DNA from: Heterostelium album PN500
Lineage: Eukaryota > Evosea > Eumycetozoa > Acytosteliales > Acytosteliaceae
Assembly (NCBI RefSeq): GCF_000004825.1
Contig: NW_008805071.1
Location: 806,001 to 870,000 of the forward strand
Direction of reading: 5' to 3'
DNA length: 64,000 nt
Made by a program: the position numbers and the translations under genes. The notes beneath the pieces are model-generated. The model saw only the letters and a list, made by a program, of their open reading frames with translations, did no database searches and was not told the origin of the DNA. This document shows positions 24,644 through 37,800 of the stretch, in pieces; position 1 is the stretch's first letter, and each line of letters opens with the position of its first letter.

Positions 24644-27353
24644 TTATTGTATATAGTCATAAGTTTGTTCTGAAAATATTGGTTCATAATAGTCAATGAG
24701 TACGGTCATCACTTCAACTGGACAACCAAGTGTCGGTGCAAAGATGATTGCTAAATTTACAGTCGTCATTTTGGTGCTCGGTTCAAAGGCAATGATGTTG
24801 AGCAGCGAGCACAGATGATGTAGAATACAACGATTGGGTTCCGGTAGCTGTTTCAACAGCGCTGTGATACCGTTGATACGCATCGACACGGCATCGGGCG
24901 AGTTTCCACCGGCACGCAGACCTTCGAGCTCCTCGGGATACTCCTCGGTGAACAGTGTCTCTGGTATCTGTCGGAGATACAGCTTGAGAATGCCACTCAC
25001 TACGTGCTGGTCGAGTTGGGTGGACAGGTCAACGTCGGCGCCACTGTCAAACTCCTCCCTCAGCTTGTTAATGGCAGAGGCACTTCCACTCAGACGGAAT
25101 ATTCCCTCCTCCTTGGTGCCACGTTCTCTCAGATATTCAATCGATTTATATACAAGATCCGGCAGTAGTGGATGTGCATGAGCTGTCCTCTGAATAGCAA
25201 CCGGTAGTGGTTGTCCAAATATCTTACAATCAACTATATTTATATTTGGTTGTTGTTGTTGTTGTGATGCAGCTGTTTTGTATTTAGTTAGTTAGTTAAT
25301 GTTTTGTTAATATATTATCATATGATTGATTATAACATACCATTCTCTGATGCAGTTTGTGGTTGTTCTTTGTTGAGCGATTTCTTTGCTTTTTGGGCAA
25401 CCTCTGACATTTTTGTTTTGGTAAGTGCCGATACTACACCAGCCTTCTTTTTGATGATGTTGAATTTCTCTGCCAATTTACCACCTGTTGTCGTTTGTTG
25501 TTGTTGCTGTTGTTGTTCTGATGGTGTTGGTACTTCTGAAGATTGTTCGATCAAAGGTGCTTCCGATTCCAATCTACTATAATTACTGTTGTTACCACCA
25601 GTGACACCTGTCTGCTCAACGAATGCAGAGTTATTAGTATTATCGAAATCGGCCGATCTTCTTTGTTTTCCTCCTGATACAGGTGGAGCATCAGTATCAA
25701 TGGGTGTTTCTTTAAATCTTAATCCTTTAGGACGATTTCTTTCTTTAAATTGTATGAATGAATCGTCGTCACCATCGTTCTGCTGTTGCTGTTGCTGTTG
25801 TTCTTGTTGTTGTAATTTCTGTTGTCTCTCTAATATTACAGGATTCGAAGTGATATCTGGCATCGATTGATTCTTCTTGTGTGTTCGTAGCGGTACTATC
25901 TTTTGTGCTGGCATTGTGCTGGCCGGTCCGGCTGAGGAGTTTTGCAGTGGAGTCGATGGCGTTGAAAAACTGTTGGCTGTAGATGCTGTGGTGGTAGGAG
26001 TGGATGTCGTTGTCGTAGTGTTGGAGGTGGTGGTGGTAGTAGCTGGCGGTGTTATCTGTTGTAGCTGAGATAACATTTGTTCTACCGATGCCATTGATTC
26101 TGGAAGTAGTTGTTGTTGCTGTTGCTGTAAAGTTGTGAGATTGTTGGTGGGCGATGTCGGTGTTGATTGTGATTGTGGTTGCTCTTGAATGTCTGTCATC
26201 GGTGCAGATTTCGGTGGTGGCATCACTGAGCGACGATAGCCTGCTCCTGCAGTCGATGGAATCTGGAAGTTCAACTGGCCAAGTCGACTTTGTATATTCT
26301 TTACACTGCCACTACTGCTTGAGATGTCGATAGAGTCGGCAGAGTTATTGACAGATGGCGGTGCCGAGAACGATGAAGTCGTTTGTTGATTGGATGGATT
26401 GCTTTGTTGTTGTTGTTGACCGCCTGACGACGACGACAATGACGATGACGTTGACAATCCACCACTGCTACTATTGAGATTGGAGGAGGAGAAGGAGTGT
26501 ACAACCGTTGATTTCGGTTGTTGTGGAGTGGTTGGTGCTGAGTATGAACTATTGGAATTGTTGTTAATATATGTAACTTTTCGTTGAGCAGTTGGTGTAT
26601 TCGAGGGTGGTGTTGATGTTGGTGTACTATTACTATTCTGTTGTATTTGTTGAATCTGTTGTTTAATATTCGATGGTAATTGTGGATATTGTTGTTGCTG
26701 TTGTTGCTGTTGTTGTTGAGGAGTATTCTGTTGTTGTTGTTGTTGTTGCTTCTGTATATTGGCTGCTTGTATTTGTATAATGGATTGTTGTGGTTGTGGA
26801 GTAGTATTCTGTTGGGGTTGTGACTGTGGCTGTGAGGTTGTCTGGGACTGTTGTTTCTGCTGAGCTGCAGCTTTCATTTGTAGTTGCTGTTGAAGCTGTG
26901 GCAGTACTCCGCGTGTCATGAACTTCTCTCTCTCTGCCTGTCTTCTTTCTTTCTCTTCCACACTCAATCCACCAGTACTACTATTCAGCTGCTTCTGAGA
27001 TGAGGTAGAAGAGGAAGAGGGAGTAGGGACTGGAGAAGGAGCTGATGTAGGAGTAGTGGAAGGAGTGGCAGCAGATGATGATGTTGTTGTTGTGATATTC
27101 CAATGTTATTATTATTACGACTGTTTGTTACATCTAAGATACTCTTTGATCTTGTTTCCCTCGATTTCTCAGCACGTCCAAGTAGGTCGGATCTCTTGTT
27201 GAGTCCGGAGCACTGAGATTTATGTTGTGGCCAGTGCTGCAGCTGATGCTCAGATCCGCAGTAGTAGACAGAGAGACATCCAGTGCAAATCTGGACTTGT
27301 GTTGAACTACATATTGCACAATGGTGTAACTCCTCTGTGGTGAGTGAGGCCAT
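24644..27353 (-). CDS. MYND zinc finger - RhoGAP protein (about 880 aa, one frame break)
   Basis: Exons are 25341-27353 and 24644-25272, with a GTATGT donor. The N-terminus carries a MYND finger (about residues 12-47: CAIC, CTGC, YYC, HW-x-x-H-x-x-x-C). The long middle is low-complexity Gln/Ser/Thr. The C-terminus (about residues 684-880) is a RhoGAP domain with GIFRLSGSA (arginine finger), LKLYLRQIPETLF and NLAIIFAPTL, which stimulates GTP hydrolysis by Rho/Rac GTPases at membranes or the cytoskeleton. The frame shifts by one missing base between about 27066 and 27105. With one base added, the exons total 2,643 nt, or 881 codons. The second frame has no good start of its own, so one gene is favoured over two. 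The ATG at 27351-27353 is chosen as start. Confidence 0.8.
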
Positions 27354-28836
27354 ATTCAATTCCGAATTGACCCTAAATCCTGTCTATCTATCTATCTATC
27401 TATTCTTATATCTTGTTTTTCTTTACTTTCTTTCTTTCTTTGTTTTTTACTGTTGATTGATTGATTGATTGATTGATTGGATTTGATTGGTAACACTAAT
27501 TAGTTTAGTTTATGAAAAATTGATTATGAATATGATTGTGAATATGAAAAGAAATATGATATGTTTGTTGTTGAGTTTAATCAAATAAATAATAACAACA
27601 ATTGAAAATCGATTTGAATTCCTTAAGAAATCAAAGGGGTATGTGATGATGTTGGCGTTAGCTATTTCCAATGGTCAGATTTGTTTGTTTTTGATTTTTT
27701 GTTTTTAATTTGATTTTTTTTGATTATTATTTTTTTGATTTTCAATTAAAAAAAAAAATATTTGGTAAAATTATGATAATTATTTGGGGGTAAGAAAATA
27801 AGGGTCTATGATCAGAAATGGTTTAATTAATTTGATTTATTCGCCTGAAAATCTTTTTTTTCTTTCTTTTAAACTAAAAAATAAATTATGTCTGTGTGTT
27901 TTAATTTATTATTTTTTTTTGTATTTGATTTGATTTGTTTGAGATATATATATAAAAGAACAAAATAAAATAAAACAATAGTATTATTATTGATGATTAA
28001 TAAAATAAAATAAAAAAATTTTTCAAAACTATAATAGTTTAAATTCTTCTGAAAAATCAACTTTTGATCGGAAATGATGGGTGTGGATTATTTGGGATTA
28101 TTAATTTTGTTTGTTTGCAGAACATGTGTATTTAACACTATTACCGAAGTTCTGCTGCAAATAACAAAACGCTGAATCAATTCAATTGAATGTTATTATC
28201 CATTCGGAGGTTGCAAAAAAATTTATAACATTGCTATTTTATCATAAAACAATTTCTAAATAAAAGTAAAAAAAAGAAAAGAAAGCAAGCAATATACTTA
28301 CAATTAACTATTTTTTGTTTTTTTTTTAATGTAAAAAGAATAAATATCGTATTTTAACTTAAAGGTATACCTTTAAAATAAATAATAATTATAAAAATAA
28401 TTGTGAATAATCACTGCTCTACTTATTATTATTAACTAAAAACAATTATTTACATTATGATAAGATTTTGTTGATATTTTTTTGATTTGATTATTTGTGT
28501 AATCGTTTTATTTTATTTGTTCATTTTTTTTTTGTTTTTTCAGTATTGTGTGTTGTGTTTGGTGTATCAACATCATCTTTGATTAATTTATGTGTTTGTT
28601 GTTCAAAGTTGCAAGTCAGCTGAGCTGATCCAAACACTAACATTTAATGCATATAATAAAAACAAACAGGGTTATCTTATCTATTAATAAATCTTGATTT
28701 TTGTAATTGTTTGTTGTTTGTCTTGTTTTTTTTTTTTTAAATTTAATATTTGTTGTTAAATTTTATTTTTTAATTAATTTGATTCTATTGTTTTTTTTTT
28801 TTAGAATAAGAAATAGTATTGCATTGTAGTAATTAT
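27354..28836. other. Intergenic region; promoter side of the RhoGAP gene, 3' side of gene B
   Basis: About 1.5 kb of AT-rich DNA. It holds a TATC microsatellite (27383-27404), a CTTT run (27420-27441), a GATT repeat (27453-27480), many poly(T) runs and a hairpin at 28114-28161. No coding sequence is supported. Confidence 0.6.
28114..28161. other. Two-tier hairpin, possible small RNA or cruciform
   Basis: The arm tttgcagaac (28114-28123) pairs with gttctgctgcaaa (28149-28161), giving ten base pairs with a 3-nt bulge. Inside the loop, gtgt and acac can form a second short stem. Its GC content is above that of the surrounding DNA. I could not match it to a known dictyostelid RNA class. Confidence 0.25.
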
Positions 28837-31800
28837 TCAAGCACTTGTTATTTCACTTGTGATAGTGGTAGAAGTGTCTGAGTTGGATCCTGATGATGGT
28901 CGGGTTGTAGATTCCTCAGTGGTTGTCACAGAACCTGATGCATCAGCACCGGTTGTGGATTCTTGAGTTGAGCCAGCAGCACCTGTGGTTGAAACTGATC
29001 CCGATGCAGCACTAGTTGTTGATTCTTGAGTGGAACCAGCAGCACCAGTTGTAGATGTTGTTGAAACTGATCCCGATGCAGCACTTGTTGTTGATTCTTG
29101 AGTGGAACCAGCAGCACCAGTTGTTGATGTTGTTGAAACTGATCCAGATGCAGCACTTGTTGTTGATTCTTGAGTGGAACCAGCAGCACCAGTTGTAGAT
29201 GTTGTTGTTACAGATTCAGATGCATCACCTGTAGTTGATACCGATCCAGATGCAGCTTCAGTTGTTGATACAGAACCAGATGCAGCACTTGTTGTTGACT
29301 CTTGAGTGGAACCAGCAGCACCAGTTGTCGATGTTGTAGATACAGATCCAGATGCAGAACTAGTTGTTGATGTTGTTGAAACTGATCCAGATGCGGCTTC
29401 AGTTGTTGTTACAGAGCCGGATGCAGCACTTGTTGTTGATTCTTGAGTGGAACCAGCAGCACCAGTTGTCGATGTTGTTGAAACTGATCCAGATGCAGCA
29501 CTTGTTGTTGACTCTTGAGTGGAACCAGCATCACCAGTTGTAGATGTTGTCGATACAGATCCAGATGCGGCTTCAGTTGTTGTTACAGAACCAGATGCAG
29601 CACTTGTTGTTGACTCTTGAGTGGAACCAGCAGCACCAGTTGTTGATGTTGTCGATACAGATCCAGATACAGCACTTGTTGTTGATTCTTGAGTGGAACC
29701 AGCAGCACCAGTTGTCGATGTTGTCGATACTGAACCAGAATCAGCACCAGTTGTAGTTGATACCGATCCAGAAGCAGCACTTGTAGTTGATCCAGAGTCA
29801 GCACCAGTTGTAGTTGTTACCGATCCAGATGTAGTAGATCCAGCACCAGTTGTTGATGTTGTCGAATCAGATGTTACATTGGTAGATGAGAATGAGGTGG
29901 TGTCACCACTTGAAAGAGTTGGTCCAGTTGTTGTGGATTGTGAGCTTCCCGATGAAGTAGTTGAGTCACCTGCTGTGGAAATCAAGTTAGTTAAAGAAAT
30001 AGGATATTCCAAAGAAGAGTAATATACTTACCAGTGGTTAACGTGGTTGAATCGATAGATGTAGTTACGGTTGTTGTCGATTCAGCAGATGTCGATGTTG
30101 TAGAGATCGACTCACTTGTTGTGGAGGTTGTTGAAATGGAATCTCCACTAGTGGATACTGTAGTGGAAATTGTAGGAGTCGAATCACCTGTTGTGGACAT
30201 CGAAGCTAAAAAAAGTAAGAAGTGGAGGTAGTTAGTGAACTGTTATTGGATGTTTTACACGATATAGTACTATACTTACAAGTTGTTAAGGTAGTTGAAT
30301 CTCCAGATGTAGCTGTGGTAGATTGATCACCAGTTGTGGACAATTCACCAGTTGTAGAAACAGTGGATGCCGTAGATACAGAAGTTGTAGAATCACCACT
30401 TGTGGTTGAAATTGATTCACCGGTTGTCGATGTTGAAGAGGTAGTTGATTCACCAGTAGTCAATGAAGTAGTAGTCGAATCTATACTGGTGGTAGTGGTG
30501 GTAGATACAGAGGTCGTTGAGTCTCCAGATGTTGTTGTGGTAATAGAGCCTGTTGTTGACACTGTTGTCGGTTCACTTGTTGTAGATACAGAGGTCGTTG
30601 AGTCTCCAGATGTTGTTGTGGTAATAGAGCCTGTTGTTGATTCACCGGTTGTCGATGTTGTCGAATCTCCTGATGTAGTGGATGTTGTTGATACAACTGT
30701 CGATAGATCTCCAGTTGTCGATACAGTTGAATCAGAGGTTGTTGGGGCTGATGTTGTTGATTCGCTAGTTATCGATGAGGTGGTCGTAGTTGATACACTT
30801 GTAGTTTGTTCTCCAGTTGTCAAAGAGGTGGTTGTCGATTCTCCAGTTGTCGAGGTGGTGGAAACTGTAGTGGACTGATCTCCAGTTGTCAAAGAGGTGG
30901 TTGTCGATTCTCCAGTTGTCGAGGTGGAGGAGATGGAGACTGTGGTGGTTTGCTCTCCAGTTGTCGATACAGTTGAATCAGAGGTTGTTGGAGCTGATGT
31001 TGTTGGCTCGCTAGTAGTCAATGAGGTGGTTGTCGAATCTCCTGATGTGGTCGAGGTCGTGGAGATTGAGGCTGTAGTGGTCTGGTCACCAGAAGTCGAT
31101 ACACCCGAGGTAGTAGATTCGCTGGTTGTTAATGAAGTGGTAGTCGAATCTCCACCTGTGGTGGTGGTGGTGGTGGTGATAGATACTGTTGTTGATTCAC
31201 CCGATGTCGAGGTTGTAGAATCTCCAGTTGTCGAGGTGGAGGAGATGGAGACTGTGGTGGACTGATCCCCAGTTGTCGATACAGTTGAGTCAGAGGTTGT
31301 AGAAGCTGATGTTGTTGATCCGCTAGTTGTTGAATCTCCTGATGTGGTCGAGGTGGAGATTGAGGCTGTAGTGGTCTGGTCACCAGAAGTTGATACAGTA
31401 GATTCGCTGGTTGTCAATGAAGTGGTAGTCGAATCTCCACCTGTGGTAGTGGTGGTGATAGATACTGTCGTTGGTTCACTAGTTGTAAATGTAGTAGATA
31501 CACTTGTAGATTGTTCTCCAGTTGTCAATGAGGTGGTAGTAGAATCTCCAGTTGTCGAGGTGGTGGATGCAGTCGAGGTAGTTGGTACACCTGTAGATTG
31601 ATCTCCAGTTGTCGATACAGTTGAATCAGAGGTTGTTGGTGCTGAGGTTGTTGATTCGCTGGTAGTCAATGAGGTGGTTGTCGAATCTCCTGATGTTGTC
31701 GAGGTGGTTGAGTCTCCGCTTGTTGTGGTTGAGATGGAGATGGTGGTTGTTAGTTCTCCAGTAGTCAACGAAGTGGTTGTTGATATAGTTGAATCAGAAG

Positions 31801-34800
31801 TTGTTGGAGATGATGTTGTTGATTCGCCAGTTGTCAATGAAGTGGTAGTCGAATCTCCTGAAGTGGTCGAGGTCGTGGAGATTGAGGTTATAGTGGTTTG
31901 GTCACCGGTAGTCGATACAGTTGAGTCACTAGTTGTCAATGAAGAGGTAGTAGAATCACCAGAAGTAGTAGTGGTGGTTAGAGATACTGTCGTTAGTTCA
32001 CTAGTTGTAGATGTAGTCGAGGTTGTAGAATCTCCAGTTGTAGAGGTGGTGGAGATTGAAACTGTAGTGGATTGATCTCCAGTTGTCGAAATAGTTGAGT
32101 CACCAGTTGTAGGGATTGATGTAGTTGATTCACCGGTTGTCGATGTTGTTGAGATTGTTGAATCTCCAGTCGATACAGTGGAGGTTGAGATACCAGAGGT
32201 TGTCGATGTTGGAGCATCTGTCGTTGATTGACTAGTTGTCAATGAAATGGTTGTCGAATCTCCACCTGTGGTAGTGACCGTAGTTGATACAACTGTCGTC
32301 GATAATTCTCCAGTTGTCGATACAGTTGAATCAGAGGTTGTTGGGGCTGATGTTGTTGATTCGCCAGTTGTCAATGAAATGGTAGTAGAATCTCCTGATG
32401 TGGTCGATGTAGTCGATACACTTGTAGTTTGTTCTCCAGTTGTCAATGAGGTGGTAGTAGAATCTCCAGTTGTCGAGGTGGTGGAAACTGTGGTGGACTG
32501 ATCTCCAGTTGTTGATATAGTTGAATCAGAGGTTGTTGGTGCTGATGTTGTTGATTCGCTAGTTGTCAATGAGGTGGTTGATACACCTGTGGTTGTGGAT
32601 ACCGTTGAATCAGAGGTTGTTGGAGATGATGTTGTTGATTCGCCAGTTGTCAATGAAGTGGTAGTTGAATCTCCTGAAGTGGTCGAGGTCGTGGAGATTG
32701 AGGCTGTAGTGGATTGTTCACCTGTAGTCGATACAGTTGAGTCACTAGTTGTCAATGAAGTAGTAGTCGAATCACCAGATGTGGTAGTCGTGGTTAGAGA
32801 TACGGTTGTTGGTTCACTGGTTGTAGATGTAGTCGAGGCTGTTGAATCTCCAGTTGTAGAGGTGGTTGTGGATGTAGTTGATTCACCAGTGGTTGATGTT
32901 GTCGAGGTAGTTGAGTCTCCTGATGTGGTGGTGGTGATAGATGCGGTTGTTGATCCGCCAGTAGTAGATGTAGTCGAATCTCCAGATGTTGTTGTAGTTG
33001 TGGACACAGTTGTTGATTCACCAATTGTCGAAGTTGTTGAGTCTCCAGATGTGGTGGTGGACACACTTGTTGATTCACCAGTAGTTGATGTAGTCGAGGT
33101 AGTTGAGTCTCCTGATGTGGAAGTGGATACTGTTGTCGATGTTGTCGAGTCGCCAGATGTTATCGCAGTTGTGGACACAGTTGTTGGTTCACCAGTAGTC
33201 GATGTTGTGGATGATGTAGTCGAGGTTGTTGAATCTCCAGATGAGGTGGTGGACACCGTTGTTGGTTCACCAGTAGTCGATGTTGTTCCAGTTGTTGATA
33301 CAGATGTAGTTGATTCACCTGTTGTGGATGATGTGGTCGAAGTTGTTGAATCTCCAGATGTGGTGGTGGTGGTTAGAGATACTGTTGTGGGTTCGCCAGT
33401 AGTTGATGTGGTCGAGGTAGTCGAATCTCCAGATGTTGTTGTAGTGGTAGAAACAGTTGTTGGTTCACCAGTGGTTGATGTAGTCGATGTTGTCGAATCT
33501 CCAGATGTGGTTGTAGTGGTAGAAACAGTTGTTGGTTCACCAGTGGTTGATGTGGTCGATGTTGTCGAATCTCCAGATGTGGTCAATGTAGTCGAGGTAG
33601 TTGAGTCGCCAGATGTTGTTGTAGTGGTAGAAACAGTTGTTGGTTCACCAGTGGTTGATGTGGTCGATGTTGTTGAATCTCCGGATGTTGTTGTGGAGGT
33701 AGACACAGTTGTCGGTTCACCAGTAGTTGATGTGGTCGATGTTGTTGAATCTCCAGATGTGGTCGAGGTTGTTGGTTCACCAGTAGTTGATGTGGTCGAT
33801 GTTGTTGAATCTCCAGATGTTGTTGTGGAGGGAAGACACAGTTGTCGGTTCACCAGTAGTTGATGTGGTCGATGTTGTCGAATCTCCAGATGTTGTTGTA
33901 GTGGTAGAAACAGTTGTTGGTTCACCAGTGGTTGATGTGGTCGATGTTGTTGAATCTCCAGATGTTGTTGTGGAGGAAGACACAGTTGTCGGTTTCACCA
34001 GTAGTTGATGTTGTCGAATCTCCAGATGTTGTTGTGGAGGTAGAAACAGTTGTTGGTTCGCTAGTAGTTGATGTTGTCGAGGTTCCAGTGGTAGATGTTG
34101 TTGAAGTTGTTGACAAAGTGGTAGTCTGATCGGTTGTACTGGATTCTGTTGAGTTTCCTGTTACTATCATTGTTGTCGATGTTGGTACACTGGTTGTTGT
34201 ACTGGTAGTCGATGTTGTGCCAGTAGAAGTAGAAGGTGATGTAGTAGTTCCAGTAGTAGAATCTGTTGTTGGAACTCCTGTTCCAGTAGTTGAAGATGTA
34301 GTTGAGGTTGTACCAGTTGTGGTTGTAGTAGTCGAACTTCCAGAGGTAATTGGGTTCTCTCCAGTAGTTGATGAGGTTGTTGAAGAAGTTGTTGAAGTGG
34401 TAGAGGTCGTTGTAGAGTGTGTAGATGTTGTAGGATTTGAACCTCCACTTGTTGAGTCGTGATTTCCAGATCCCGCTCCTGCACCAGCTCCTGCACCAGC
34501 TCCGGCACCAGCACCAGCACCAGCTCCCGCGCCAGCACCAGCACCAGCACCCGCACCGGCACCAGCACCAGCACCGGCACCAGCACCAGCACCTGATCCT
34601 CCACCTCCATCTCCACCACCACCATCTCCACCATCTCCACCATTGTTGTTACCACCAGTGGTAGAAGATGAAGTTGTAGATTGGGATGAGGTCGATGATG
34701 TTGTTCCTGTTGTTCCTGTAGTCGAAGTAGTTGAGGTTGTTGAGGTGGTCGATGTAGAATCTGTAGTATCATCTTGGTGACTTCCTTCATGGCTACCTTC

Positions 34801-37800
34801 ACTCATGTCACTGCCATCACTACCGTCACTACCATCACTTCCACTATCTTGACTGCTTTCACTTGTACTCTCACTACTGCTTTCACTCTCGCTGCTGCTT
34901 TCACTGCTACTCTCACTGCTACTGCTGCTACTATCATCTTTAGTGAAAGTAAATGTACTAGTGGCACTTTGAGTGTAGAAATAAAGTGTTACTTCTACTT
35001 CACCTTCTTCTTCAGATGGTTCAACAGTACATGTTACACTGTCAGAAGATTGTACTTGGATATTGGAGCATGGCATTGCACCAATCAAAACTTGAGTGAG
35101 CATTGATTGATCAGATAGACCAAGATTTGAACCTTCGATTGTGATTGAAGTTTGCTCATCATATGGTCCTTCGTCTGGTGTGATCGATGTGATATCTGGT
35201 GCATCATATGAGAAGTCAGTGTTTACACTACTTGTTTGACTTCCGACTTGGACGTAGATTGGTACTTTCTCACCTCCACCTTTTGGCGCGTCGAATTTGA
35301 TGGTGTCATCTGATGACGAGGTGACTGAGACCGATTGGAAGTTAAAGTATACAGTTGGTGAGTTACTTCCGTCGGTGAAGAATTTACCTGATAATGTAAT
35401 TTCGAAATCACCATCGACTGAACCTGACTCTGGTGAGATAGAGTCGATCTTTGGTGTTCCTTTATATTTGTATGTAACTGATGTTTCACTGGATTTCTGA
35501 CCGTCCAAAGTGACTGAAACAGTCTCATCAGAGTTTCTGTCATAGGTTGGAACATTACATTGTAAACGATCGTTTCCATTCGATTTGGAGAGAACTACAA
35601 CATTGGTACATTCTCCAGCTTCACCTATTGTGGCAGTTGGGTTTTGTCCAAAGTATTTACCGGTGATCGTAACCAATGTCTCTTGATCTCTATCTCCACT
35701 TGATGGTGAAATAGATGTGACTGTTGGTGATTTGTAATCAAATAATTGATTTGATTCGCTACTTTGTGTACCAACAACAACTTTGATTTCTTTGTTCTTT
35801 CCGGATCCTGATGGAATTTGACATTTCACATTGTTGTTATCAATCCATTCAACTGATTGACATTGATTACCATCGATTGAAACTGAATTGTTTGAATCTT
35901 GTGGTTTCTGATTGATATCTGATGTGAATTGTGATGGAATAAAGTTTATCACCTTTGATTGTTATCCAAATCACCTCCAGATGGATCTCCTTCATATTGA
36001 TCAGTGCTATCTAATGTTGGAACTTTATAATAATTTCAAATTAGTATGAATATTATGAATATTATGAATATTATTAAGATAAATTCTAATAATCATTTTT
36101 AAATACTTACTGTTGTATGAAAGTTTTGAAGTGGTTGATTGATTTCCAACGAAAAGTGTCAATGAAATATCTTTTCCAATTCCAGCTGGTGAATCACAAA
36201 TGATCTTTGATGAACTTGTCCATTCAATATTCTCACATCCTTGATCGTTGATTGTGACGTTTGAATTCTTTGGTTCGACATTCTCTGGAACAAAGTTTGT
36301 ACCATCGATTGTAATTGAGCTTCCAACTGTATTTGATTTAGATACCGCTGAAATCGATGGTGCATTGTAGTTGAATGTTGATTTTTCAGATGTTGTTTGA
36401 TTTCCAACGAATAAGGTAACTGAAAGATCTTTTCCAATACCCTTTGAAACTGTGCAACGTATTTCAGTTGAGCTGACCCATTCAATGTCGTTACAATCAT
36501 TTTCATTGATTGTCAAATTGGAGTTCAATGGTTCAACATTCTCTGGAACAAAATTTGTTCCGGTGACTGTAATTTGTTCACCATCAGTCTTGGATTGTGT
36601 GATACTTGAAATTGTTGGTGCGTTGTAGTTAAAGTATTGTTTGTCAGATGTTGTTTGATTTCCAACAAACAAGACGAATGTTTGATTTTTACCAATTCCT
36701 GGATTTGGAGTACAGACGATCTTTGTGGAACTGATCCACTCGATTGAATTACAATCTTCACTGTTGATTGTGATGTTGGAGTTCAATGGTTCAACATTCT
36801 CTGGAACAAAGTTTGAACCATCGATTGTAATTTGACCTCCATCGGTATCGGTACTTGAGATATTCTTGATGGCTGGTGGTTGATATGAGAATGTAATGTT
36901 GTCTTGTTGATTTGGTTGATCACCAACAATCAATGAAACTGTCAAGTTCTTTCCAATTCCTGCTTGAACTGTGCATGTCACATTGTTTTCATTGATCCAA
37001 TTGACATTTCCACATGCATGTCCAGCAATCGTAATATTTGATTTGACTGGATCAACTCCATTTGGAACGAAATTAAATCCAATCAATGAAATGGTATCTC
37101 CATCTGTTGTACTATTTGAAATTGTTGATATATTTGGTACTATTTAAATAAAATACGTTAATATTGAGATATAAAAAAATTTAATAATTATGATAATAAC
37201 ATACGATTATATGAGAATAAAGTATTATCAGTATTATTTTGAGCACTGATTGAAACGGTAACAGTCAAATTCTTTCCAATTCCTGGTGAAAGAGTACAAC
37301 TGATGTTGCTTGATGAAATCCAAACTGGTGATTTGCATTCAGTTCCATTGATCAAAACAAAACTTGAATTACCTGCTGAAACGTTGTGTGGAACAAAGTT
37401 GATTCCAGAAATCGTGATGTTTTGACCTGGTGTGTCTGATGTTGATATTGAACTGACATTTGGTGCATTGTATGAGAATGTGAAGTTTTGTGTTGCATTT
37501 TGGCCACCAATGAACAATGAAACTGTTAGATTGGCACCTATACCTGGTGGTACGTTACCAGTGACTAAAGTTGAATTGCTGAATGTGATATTATTGAGAA
37601 GATAACTTCCAATACTTGCATTACTGTATGTGAGTGGTCCTTCAAATGTTGTGTATGCTGGGTTGAGTATGAAAAGTTCATATTCATCGGTGATATTCAA
37701 TTCATTTGGAACGAAATCATAACCGATGATTGTGATTGGTTGACCACCATCTGTGTCTGATTGGTTCTGACTGACAATGGAAATGGTTGGACGGTTGAAC

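Noticed and set aside
30336-33863. Val/Asp/Ser-rich plus-strand frames opposite gene B
   Set aside because: They are antisense shadows of the Thr/Ser/Gly-Asp repeats; the minus-strand reading has proper splice sites and a signal peptide.
28850-34100. Regular short repeats that could look like a CRISPR array
   Set aside because: The repeats are in-frame coding units of variable length without unique spacers, in a eukaryotic gene.
33922-35952. Splitting gene B (and A) into several separate genes at each frame break
   Set aside because: Homology to the paralogue continues across each break in the shifted frame, the breaks are single bases in homopolymers, and codon arithmetic is exact once they are discounted.
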